Below, one piece after another: positions 26,411 through 32,020 of a stretch of 32,020 bases of DNA. A program made the translations under genes and the position numbers. The first letter of the stretch is position 1. Each line of letters opens with the position of its first letter. This DNA comes from a bacterium (GTDB lineage Bacteria > Elusimicrobiota > Elusimicrobia > UBA1565 > UBA9628), in assembly GCA_021810245.1 (NCBI GenBank), contig JAJZJF010000013.1, positions 1-32,020 on the forward strand, given 5' to 3'. The notes under the pieces were generated by a model. It ran no database searches, was not told where the DNA came from, and worked only from the letters and a program-made list of their open reading frames with translations.

Positions 26411-27262
26411 ATGAAAATAGAACGCGCGGCAGTCGTGGGAGCGGGGGCGATGGGCTCGGGCATCGCCCATGTTTTGGCTCTTAAGGGAATTTCGGTGGCC
26501 TTAATCGAGGCGAGCGAGGCTTTCGCCAAAAAGGCGGTAGAGGGAATTTCATCCAACCTGGACCGCCAGATTAAAAAAGGCGTTATTGATTCTTCGGCAA
26601 AAGACAAAGCCCTGGCCAAGATTCAAACCGCCGTTGATTTGAGCGCGGCTAAAAACGCGCAGATTGTCATCGAGGCGGTTCCGGAAAAAATTGAAATTAA
26701 AAAAGATATTTTTACGCGCCTGGATTCTCTTTGCTCTCAAGAGGCGATTTTGGCGACCAACACCTCTTCGATTTCAATCACTCGCATCGCCGCTTTCACC
26801 CGCCGCCCCAAGAACGTTGTTGGAATGCACTTTATGAATCCCGTCCCGGTCATGAAGCTGGTTGAAATTATTCGCGGGCTTGAGACCTCGGATTCAACTT
26901 ACCAAACCGTAAAAGACTTAACCTTGTTCTTGGGGAAGACTCCGGCTATGTCCTTGGATTTTCCCGGTTTTATCTCCAATCGCGTTTTGATGCCGATGAT
27001 TAACGAAGCCTGTTTCGCTTTGATGGAAGGCCTGTCCACGAAAGAAGATATAGACACCGTCATGAAATTAGGAATGAATCACCCCATGGGACCGCTGGAA
27101 CTGGCCGATTTTATAGGTCTTGACGTTTGCCTGGATATCCTTAACGTTCTTTTTGATGGTTTTGGAGATTCCAAATACAGGCCTTGCCCGCTTCTTAAAC
27201 AAATGGTTGCGGCCGGCCGCCTGGGCCGAAAAACCAAAAGAGGGTTTTATGATTACCTCTGA
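26411..27262 (+). CDS. 3-hydroxyacyl-CoA dehydrogenase (3-hydroxybutyryl-CoA dehydrogenase type)
   Basis: NAD(P)-dependent oxidation of 3-hydroxyacyl-CoA to 3-oxoacyl-CoA in fatty-acid beta-oxidation or the reverse in butyrate/PHB-type pathways. The 283 residues are the short monofunctional type. Rossmann motif VVGAGAMGSGIAHVLALKG opens the protein; the catalytic His lies in VGMHFMNPVPVMKLVEI, Glu and Asn of the active site in VPEKIEIKKDIF and DFPGFISNRVLMP; the C-terminal helical domain includes MKLGMNHPMGPLELADFIGLD and ends with GRKTKRGFYDY. GGAG precedes the ATG by six bases. The stop lies 14 bp inside the acyl-CoA dehydrogenase gene, so the two enzymes of the same pathway are translationally coupled. 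Symbol left empty because Hbd, FadB2 and PaaH cannot be told apart here. Confidence 0.94.
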   Translation: MKIERAAVVGAGAMGSGIAHVLALKGISVALIEASEAFAKKAVEGISSNLDRQIKKGVIDSSAKDKALAKIQTAVDLSAAKNAQIVIEAVPEKIEIKKDIFTRLDSLCSQEAILATNTSSISITRIAAFTRRPKNVVGMHFMNPVPVMKLVEIIRGLETSDSTYQTVKDLTLFLGKTPAMSLDFPGFISNRVLMPMINEACFALMEGLSTKEDIDTVMKLGMNHPMGPLELADFIGLDVCLDILNVLFDGFGDSKYRPCPLLKQMVAAGRLGRKTKRGFYDYL

Positions 27263-28409
27263 TCTTGAACTTGAGTTTTCAGAATCCCAGATCATGGCCC
27301 GCGATTTAGCGCGGAGTTTTGCTGAAAAAAAGCTTAAGCCTCTCGCCCAGGAAATGGATGAAACCGAGGATATCCCGCAAGAATTGCTGAGCGAAGCGGC
27401 GGAACTTGGATTTTTTGGAATGATGATTTCGGAAAAATACGGGGGTCTGGGGCTTGATTATCTGGCTTACGTCTTGGCGATGGAGGAAATAGCCAAGGCC
27501 GCGGCGGCTTTTCAAGTGGGGCTCACGGTCCATAACAGCCTTGTCTGTTCGGCCATCCTAAAGTTCGGAACGGAAAAGCAAAAGGAAAAATATCTTCCCA
27601 AGGCGGCGGCGGGAGAGTGGATTGGATCTTATAGTTTGTCCGAGCCCGGAGCCGGAACCGACGCGGGAAGCCTTAAAGCCTCGGCGGTTTTGGAGGGAGA
27701 TCATTATGTTCTCAATGGGGCCAAGGCCTGGGTGACCAATGCTGGAAGATCGCGGTTTTTTCTGGTGTTTGTCTCAACTTCCCCATCTCTTAAAAACAAG
27801 GGCATCAGTTGCCTGATCGTTGATAGAGAAACCCCGGGCTTATCCATCGGCAAAAAAGAAAAAAAATTGGGGATTCGGGCTTCGGATACCCGCGAGATTC
27901 GCTTTTCCAATGCCCGGGTTCCAAGGGAAAACCTTCTCGGGGAAGAAAACCGGGGTTTTAAAATCGCTTTGACCCAGCTTAATTCCGGACGCATCGCGAT
28001 TGCGGCACAATCCTTGGGAATTGCGCGTGCGGCGTTTGAAGAGGCCGTCAAATACTCAAAGGCCCGCGAACAATTTGGCCGTCCGATCGCCGATTTTCAG
28101 GCGACTCAATTTAAAATTGCGGATATGGCGGTTGGGATTGAAGCCTCCCGGCTCTTGACCTATCAAGCCGCGCGCCTCATGGCTTTGGATAAGCCCTGCG
28201 CTCAACAAGCATCGATGGCGAAACTCTTTGCGTCCCAACACGCCAACAAAACGGCCTTTGAGGCTCTTCAAATTCATGGCGGAAACGGCTACATCCGCGA
28301 GTTTCCCGTCGAGCGCTATTTTAGAGACGCGCGAGTGACCGAAATCTACGAAGGGACTTCCGAAGTTCAACGCCTCATCATCGCGCGGGAAGTTTTAGGC
28401 GATTCCTGA
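27249..28409 (+). CDS. Acyl-CoA dehydrogenase
   Basis: FAD enzyme catalysing the alpha,beta-dehydrogenation of acyl-CoA thioesters, passing electrons to electron-transfer flavoprotein. The track ORF starts at 27120 within the preceding gene; the ATG at 27249 with AGAGGG five bases before it gives the normal 386-residue length. Landmarks: N-terminal helical domain (FSESQIMARDLARSFAEKKL), the signature YSLSEPGAGTDAGSL near residue 120 with AWVTNAGRS, the C-terminal AREQFGRPIADFQATQFKIADM, the FAD-binding QIHGGNGYIREFPVERYFRDARV and the catalytic Glu in EIYEGTSEVQRLIIAR. This looks like a short-chain type enzyme. It overlaps the 3-hydroxyacyl-CoA dehydrogenase by 14 bp; ETF, thiolase and enoyl-CoA hydratase genes are not in the window. 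Confidence 0.94.
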   Translation: MITSDLELEFSESQIMARDLARSFAEKKLKPLAQEMDETEDIPQELLSEAAELGFFGMMISEKYGGLGLDYLAYVLAMEEIAKAAAAFQVGLTVHNSLVCSAILKFGTEKQKEKYLPKAAAGEWIGSYSLSEPGAGTDAGSLKASAVLEGDHYVLNGAKAWVTNAGRSRFFLVFVSTSPSLKNKGISCLIVDRETPGLSIGKKEKKLGIRASDTREIRFSNARVPRENLLGEENRGFKIALTQLNSGRIAIAAQSLGIARAAFEEAVKYSKAREQFGRPIADFQATQFKIADMAVGIEASRLLTYQAARLMALDKPCAQQASMAKLFASQHANKTAFEALQIHGGNGYIREFPVERYFRDARVTEIYEGTSEVQRLIIAREVLGDS

Positions 28410-28414
28410 TTTTT

Positions 28415-28993
28415 TTACTTGAAATCAAGATTTATCGGTTTTTCGGGATAAGCGGAGCTTCTTGTTTTTGAGGTAACCGGAACATCTTTCCCCACAATCT
28501 CAAACTTCAAATCGCTAACCTCTACCTCGCCGGCTTTCGACAAAAGAGCGCCGAACGCGATTGTTTTAGCTTGTTCCGGGACATCCATAACGATTTCACA
28601 AAACTTCCAAGGAACATTGCCATGGAGCGAGCGTTTGTCCATATTATCAATACCCAAGACGTCTCCGTTTGGGCCATCAACGCGCATCCACAAACCCGCG
28701 TGGCCAGATACATCTTGGGCCCGTAGATACCCTGAAAAGCGGACGCGGCGCCCGAGATAAGAATTGGCGAGAATGGTTTGCATCAAGGTTCCAAACCCTT
28801 TTGGGTTGCCACGCTTAGAACGGATCACAACGCCAGAATGACCTTCGTAAGCGCCCGTCGGTTTAACTGCAACAGTATAGGCCGCTGAAAGGTTCCCTGC
28901 CTTAATCCATCCCCTAGGTAAAATATCCTTGGCAGAAGCGACATTTCCCGCGAGCATCAACGCAAGTCCAAAAACTCCAGCCGCATATTTCAT
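28415..28993 (-). CDS. Secreted beta-rich protein of unknown function
   Basis: No named family recalled with certainty. Residues 1-21 form a signal peptide (MKYAAGVFGLALMLAGNVASA, AxA cleavage), so it is exported. The mature domain has the ordered pattern GWIKAGNLSAAYTVAV, a FGTLMQTILANSYLGRRVRFSGYLRAQDV segment, HAGLWMRVDGPNGDVLGIDNM, VPWKFCEIVMDVPEQAKTIAFGALLSKAGEVEVSDLKFEIVG and a VPVT tail. I recognise this as a widespread beta-sandwich (carbohydrate-binding-like) domain that is often fused to or mislabelled as AraC-type transcriptional regulators; here it stands alone without any DNA-binding part. A good Shine-Dalgarno (AAGGGGG) lies seven bases upstream of the ATG. The 3' end is 5 bp from that of the acyl-CoA dehydrogenase gene. 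Confidence 0.72.
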   Translation of the reverse strand: MKYAAGVFGLALMLAGNVASAKDILPRGWIKAGNLSAAYTVAVKPTGAYEGHSGVVIRSKRGNPKGFGTLMQTILANSYLGRRVRFSGYLRAQDVSGHAGLWMRVDGPNGDVLGIDNMDKRSLHGNVPWKFCEIVMDVPEQAKTIAFGALLSKAGEVEVSDLKFEIVGKDVPVTSKTRSSAYPEKPINLDFK

Positions 28994-29107
28994 GAACAGA
29001 CCCCCTTTTCCATTTTGATAAACTGGGCGCGCTTAAAAATATGATAGCACAAAATTCGTTTTAATCTTGAACATAGAGTTATTCAATAAAGGCAACTGCT
29101 CAGATTT

Positions 29108-29133
29108 GTCATTCTGGCGAACGCCGGAATCCA
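29108..29133 (+). repeat. REP-like hairpin repeat (GTCATTCTGGCG...CGCCGGAATCCA)
   Basis: ATTCTGGCG and CGCCGGAAT pair over nine positions (one G-T wobble) around a tiny loop. The wording TCATTC(C/T)GGCGAA(A/C)GCCGGAATCCA is a dispersed intergenic palindrome seen in many bacterial genomes; this is recall, not a search. Only one copy is in the window. Confidence 0.5.
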
Positions 29134-29323
29134 ACCGAACATTGGCGAGGAAGCGCCGCTCCCGAGTCTGTTGGAAAGCGGCCAGGGGCAGACTTTCTGA
29201 GAGTCTGAACTCTGCCTTTGCTCGCGAAGCGAGAGCGTGCCGAACCGCCTTTAGGGAAGACTTTGAGGTCCGGTCCAGCTTACGAATTGCCGGAATTATA
29301 TAAGTATTTGTAATAAAGATAGT

Positions 29324-29354
29324 TGTTTTTATTACATTTAATGTAATAAAAACA
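29324..29354. promoter_or_regulatory. 31-bp perfect palindrome, probable operator of the ATPase gene
   Basis: TGTTTTTATTACATT, a single T, then AATGTAATAAAAACA: 15-bp perfect arms. The arms are AT-rich, so a terminator hairpin would be weak; a dimeric repressor site is more likely. It covers the place of a -35 box relative to the TATAAT at 29368. A half-site-like TTTGTAATAAAGA lies just upstream (about 29308-29320). Confidence 0.7.
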
Positions 29355-29367
29355 GTATTATTTATGT

Positions 29368-29373
29368 TATAAT
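29368..29373 (+). promoter_or_regulatory. TATAAT -10 element, likely leaderless start of the ATPase mRNA
   Basis: Perfect TATAAT ends six bases before the GTG start codon at 29380, so transcription would begin at or next to the start codon. No Shine-Dalgarno is present. No good -35 is seen at 17 bp, where the palindrome lies. Confidence 0.45.
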
Positions 29374-29379
29374 TCTTGA

Positions 29380-30741
29380 GTGTTTAATCGAAAGATAGAA
29401 GATCGCCTCTTGGATTGGAAGCGCCAGCCTGACCATAAGCCTCTGGTATTGCGGGGCGCTAGGCAGACAGGTAAGACGACCTTGGTTAGAAAATTCGCGG
29501 CGAACTTCGAGATATTCGTCGAGCTCAATCTTGAAAAGGACCGAGTGAGGAGGATATTCTCCGAGGTCAAAGACATCAAGGACGTCGTTCAAAGCATTGA
29601 GGGAATGACCAATCAGCGAATTATTCCAGACAGGACGCTTCTCTTCATTGACGAGATACAGAACTCCGTTCCCGCCATCAGGCTGTTGCGCTTTTTTCAT
29701 GAGGAGATGCCCGGGCTTCATGTCATCTCCGCTGGTTCGCTCCTTGAAGTGCGCATGAAAACCGAAGGATGGTCGTTTCCAGTCGGTCGCGTGGAGTTTC
29801 TCTACCTTTACCCTGCTTCGTTTGATGAATTTCTCCGAGCACGAGATGAGAGCGTCCTGCTGGAAAAGTTGCTGGAAATGCGGGCGGGACAAGAGACTCC
29901 GTCTCCGCTCCACGACAGACTCAATGAACTGATCTTGGACTATATGATCGTAGGAGGAATGCCAGAGGCTGTGGCTCAATACGTTGCCTCCGGCAGTTTC
30001 GCGGCCGCGAGAAATTGTCACGAAGCCATTTCATCCTCTTTTAAAGAAGACTTTGGGAAGTATTCAGGAGGGGCCGAGGCGGAACGCCTAAAATCCATCT
30101 GGGACAGGGTTCCATTTGAAGTGGGCAGCCGAATCAACTATGCGCGATTGGCTGGAGAAGAGGGAGGCTCGCGTGAGGTGTCCAAGGCGTTTGACATCCT
30201 GCATGAGGCGATGCTGGTTGAGAGAATATCTCCGACGACGCGGACTTCTCCGCCCCTGGCGTTAAAACCCAAGAGCGCCCCCAAAACACAATTTTTAGAC
30301 ATAGGCTTGTGCTCCCATGCTCTCAGCTTGACGCGGGACCAACTTCGCGATAAAATCGTTTCATCGGGATTTAGCGGAGGTCTCTCGGAAGCGCTCGCCG
30401 GACAGGAGTTGATCGCTGGAAATTTCCATCGCAGGGGGCCGCTCTTTTTCTGGGTTCGCGATGAGAAAAGCGCTCGCGCGGAACTCGACTTTCTCATTCA
30501 AGTCGGCGATCGGATTATGCCGGTCGAGGTGAAATCGGGCAGTCACGGATCTCTGAAGTCTCTCCACCAGTTTCTCTATCGAAGCGGCACGGACTTCGGC
30601 ATCCGGATTTATGGCGGGCCATTGATGATTGAGAACCACTCTGTCAGCCTGCCCGACGGAAAAAGACTGAACTACAGGCTCCTGTCTGTTCCCTTTTACC
30701 TTGTCTTCCGATTGACTGATCTTGTCTCGGCGCTTCTTTAG
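29380..30741 (+). CDS. AAA-family ATPase with C-terminal DUF4143 domain
   Basis: Predicted cytosolic ATP-binding protein of the large AAA_14/DUF4143 family, abundant and patchily distributed in bacteria and archaea, with no agreed function. The N-terminal AAA domain has Walker [18 protein letters not shown] (residues 24-40), Walker [11 protein letters not shown] (about 86-95), and sensor-like [12 protein letters not shown] followed by [16 protein letters not shown], a family hallmark. The C-terminal DUF4143 part shows the PD-(D/E)xK-like [18 protein letters not shown] and [17 protein letters not shown], suggesting a nuclease-type fold. The start is GTG without a Shine-Dalgarno. Isolated position, palindromic operator and repeat-rich upstream DNA suggest horizontal acquisition. 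Its stop overlaps that of folE by 4 bp. Confidence 0.9.
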   Translation: MFNRKIEDRLLDWKRQPDHKPLVLRGARQTGKTTLVRKFAANFEIFVELNLEKDRVRRIFSEVKDIKDVVQSIEGMTNQRIIPDRTLLFIDEIQNSVPAIRLLRFFHEEMPGLHVISAGSLLEVRMKTEGWSFPVGRVEFLYLYPASFDEFLRARDESVLLEKLLEMRAGQETPSPLHDRLNELILDYMIVGGMPEAVAQYVASGSFAAARNCHEAISSSFKEDFGKYSGGAEAERLKSIWDRVPFEVGSRINYARLAGEEGGSREVSKAFDILHEAMLVERISPTTRTSPPLALKPKSAPKTQFLDIGLCSHALSLTRDQLRDKIVSSGFSGGLSEALAGQELIAGNFHRRGPLFFWVRDEKSARAELDFLIQVGDRIMPVEVKSGSHGSLKSLHQFLYRSGTDFGIRIYGGPLMIENHSVSLPDGKRLNYRLLSVPFYLVFRLTDLVSALL

Positions 30742-31295
30742 CGGCCTAAAAGTTTCAAAAATTCTTCTCGGGTTCGGGGATCTTTGCGAAAGGATCCTAA
30801 CATCGCGCTTGTCACCGTCGGAGATAAAAGGCTTTTCGCGCCGCGCATTTCCATGCAGAGATGCCGCGCTTCAATGACGACGCCGACGCCCATGGGGTTT
30901 AACTTTTCTCTTAGGATTTCGGCAATTTGACTGGTCAAGCGTTCCTGCACCTGAAGCCTGCGGGAAAAAGCCTCGACTAATTTCGGAATTTTAGAAAGTC
31001 CGACGATTTTTTTGTCCGGAATATAGGCGACATGGACCTTGCCGAAAAAGGGAAGGAGGTGATGTTCGCAGAGAGAATAAAAATTGATGTCTTTGACCAA
31101 GACCATTTCGCTGTAGGCGACGGTGAACAAAGCGTCGTTGATGATGGCGTCGGGGTCAGCGGAATATCCCGAGGTCAGTTCTTTGAGCGATTTTTCGACG
31201 CGCTCGGGAGTCTTTAAGAGCCCCTCCCGGTTCGGGTCCTCGCCTAGGATCTCGAGGATATTTTTAATGGAATCTGAAATAGCGGGGGCGCTCAT
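30738..31295 (-). CDS. folE: GTP cyclohydrolase I (type IA)
   Basis: Converts GTP to dihydroneopterin triphosphate, first step of tetrahydrofolate (and, in some bacteria, queuosine) synthesis. The 185 residues match the compact bacterial form: [19 protein letters not shown] near residue 25, [26 protein letters not shown] with zinc-ligand Cys and His, [33 protein letters not shown], and [18 protein letters not shown] containing the second zinc Cys. All catalytic elements are intact. The ATG directly follows the tldD stop (TAAATG, no spacer), so translation is coupled. Other folate genes are not adjacent. Confidence 0.96.
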   Translation of the reverse strand: MSAPAISDSIKNILEILGEDPNREGLLKTPERVEKSLKELTSGYSADPDAIINDALFTVAYSEMVLVKDINFYSLCEHHLLPFFGKVHVAYIPDKKIVGLSKIPKLVEAFSRRLQVQERLTSQIAEILREKLNPMGVGVVIEARHLCMEMRGAKSLLSPTVTSAMLGSFRKDPRTREEFLKLLGR

Positions 31296-32020
31296 TTATT
31301 TATCTCCGCTTCCCCCGACCAGGATTTTGGGAATATGAAGAGTGGGTTGTCCGTCTCCGACCGGAACGCCTTGACCGTCTTTGCCGCAGGTGCCGATCCC
31401 CCATCCAATGTCCGAGCCAACTTTGTCGATTGAGCGCAGGATATCGGGGCCGATTCCCATCAAATTGGCGTCCCTGACGCGATGCTTGATTTCGCCGTTT
31501 TCAACCCAGAAGGCGTCGTCGATCTCAAAGACAAATTCACTGGTCGCGGTATTGACCTGGCCGCCGCCCATCCGGGTCACGAAGATCCCAGATTTAAGGC
31601 CTTTTAATATTTCTCTTGGATCATGCGGCCCGGGCGCGATATAGAGGTTGGACATTCGCGGGATGGGGCGGCAGTGAAAAGATTCTCTTCTGCCGTGCCC
31701 GTTTGATTTTTTCCCTTCTTTCATCGCGGTCACCCGGTCATAGAGGTAATCGCTAAGAACTCCGTTTTTGACCAATACCGTGGGTTGGGATTTGTGGCCT
31801 TCATCGTCAAAATAAAAGCTTCCGCGGTAGAAGGGAAGAGTGGGGTCGTCGATAACGGTGATAGTTTCCGGAGCGACGATCTTTCCTAATTTTCCAATGT
31901 AGGCCGGAGAAGAGCCTTCCTGTACATGATCGACTTCCAGAGAATGCCCGATCGCTTCATGGATAAAAGTTCCGCCCGCGGAGTTAGACAAAATGACCTG
32001 CATTTCCCCCGCCTTGGCCT
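31296..32020 (-). CDS. tldD: TldD/PmbA-family metalloprotease, C-terminal part (cut by the window edge)
   Basis: TldD and its partner TldE (PmbA) form a heterodimeric metalloprotease that cleaves unfolded peptides, including antitoxin CcdA and ribosomally made peptide precursors such as microcin B17. The visible 241 residues contain the zinc-binding HEAIGHSLEVD (HExxxH), a central YLYDRVTAMKEGKKSNGHGRRES, the PRMSNLYIAPG strand typical of the family, and the C-terminal NANLMGIG-like RDANLMGIGPDILRSIDKVG and CGKDGQGVPVGDGQPTL. The track begins at an internal ATG (32003), but the frame stays open to the right edge (AKAGE before it), so the gene continues outside the window. TldD rather than TldE is favoured because the HExxxH site is intact. 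It is followed by folE with no spacer. Confidence 0.93.
   Translation of the reverse strand, partial: AKAGEMQVILSNSAGGTFIHEAIGHSLEVDHVQEGSSPAYIGKLGKIVAPETITVIDDPTLPFYRGSFYFDDEGHKSQPTVLVKNGVLSDYLYDRVTAMKEGKKSNGHGRRESFHCRPIPRMSNLYIAPGPHDPREILKGLKSGIFVTRMGGGQVNTATSEFVFEIDDAFWVENGEIKHRVRDANLMGIGPDILRSIDKVGSDIGWGIGTCGKDGQGVPVGDGQPTLHIPKILVGGSGDK

Larger units (their letters stand above)
28994..29379. other. 386-bp intergenic region with repeat-like hairpins
   Basis: The only non-coding stretch over 300 bp. From left to right it holds the upstream region of the secreted-protein gene, a GTCATTCTGGCGAACGCCGG repeat-like hairpin, several further small inverted repeats (GGCAGA/TCTGCC, CTCGC-GAA-GCGAG), and an AT-rich end with a 31-bp palindrome and TATAAT in front of the ATPase gene. 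A 78-residue ORF runs through it but looks non-coding. GCCGGAAT occurs at 29123 and again at 29289. Confidence 0.6.

Noticed and set aside
27120-27248. Extended N-terminus of the acyl-CoA dehydrogenase
   Set aside because: Overlaps the dehydrogenase gene upstream and lacks family similarity; the ATG at 27249 has a Shine-Dalgarno.
29067-29303. 78-aa ORF in the intergenic region
   Set aside because: It runs through the hairpin repeats, has an Arg/Ser-rich composition typical of chance ORFs in GC-rich repeats, and has no ribosome binding site.
29362-30021. 219-aa minus-strand ORF under the AAA/DUF4143 gene
   Set aside because: It is a pure antisense shadow of well-conserved ATPase motifs with low-complexity composition; no family features.

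Overview
This 32 kb window is a densely packed piece of bacterial chromosome that almost certainly contains the replication origin. It carries a dnaA-dnaN-dciA-gyrB-gyrA-(secreted protein)-serS string on the minus strand, perfect DnaA boxes in two AT-rich non-coding stretches flanking dnaA, and a switch in gene orientation just upstream of dnaA. Signal peptides, lipoyl metabolism, a GyrB with a long insert in its C-terminal half and a two-membrane-span sensor kinase point to a Gram-negative-type (diderm) bacterium of moderate GC. The absence of recF, the orphan CpaF-like ATPase, a short RelA/SpoT protein and a DUF4143 ATPase would fit an uncultured lineage such as Elusimicrobiota or Omnitrophota, but that is a low-confidence guess from gene content.

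Layout. 1-3820 (minus): a 2-oxoacid dehydrogenase/lipoate operon, E2 - lpdA - lipB - lysC, running off the left edge inside aspartate kinase. 3885-5701: an aldo/keto reductase (minus) and a divergent TauE/SafE membrane protein. 5654-15704 (minus): the dnaA, dnaN, dciA, gyrB, gyrA, unknown secreted protein, serS series. 15705-18393: an AT-rich spacer, then a translationally coupled pair (+) of CpaF/TadA-type secretion ATPase and membrane histidine kinase. 18360-21088 (minus): YggU/DUF167, a large hairpin, pyk, cutA and maf. 21165-22607 (+): a short HD-synthetase-TGS (p)ppGpp enzyme. 22589-24278 (minus): rpmB and a polytopic membrane protein. 24279-28409 (+): recG, 3-hydroxyacyl-CoA dehydrogenase and acyl-CoA dehydrogenase. 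28415-28993 (minus): a secreted beta-rich protein. 28994-29379: the only non-coding stretch above 300 bp, with a repeat-like hairpin, other small inverted repeats and a 31-bp perfect palindrome. 29380-30741 (+): an AAA/DUF4143 ATPase, probably acquired. 30738-32020 (minus): tldD (cut by the right edge) and folE.

How the genes work together. Most of the window is housekeeping: replication initiation and topology (DnaA, DnaN, DciA, GyrA/B, RecG), translation (SerS, L28), central metabolism (pyruvate kinase, 2-oxoacid dehydrogenase E2/E3 with its lipoyl transferase, fatty-acid oxidation steps) and stringent response. ATGA/GTGA overlaps join many neighbours. All five convergent gene pairs overlap or lie within 5 bp, leaving no room for ordinary terminators. 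The most unusual parts are the CpaF-histidine kinase pair beside the origin, the RSH enzyme lacking C-terminal regulatory domains and carrying TFTD instead of RXKD/EXDD, Met at the usual Ser83 position of GyrA, the abutting start codons of rpmB and recG, and the palindrome-controlled, probably leaderless ATPase gene. No rRNA, tRNA, CRISPR array, insertion sequence or convincing intrinsic terminator was seen.
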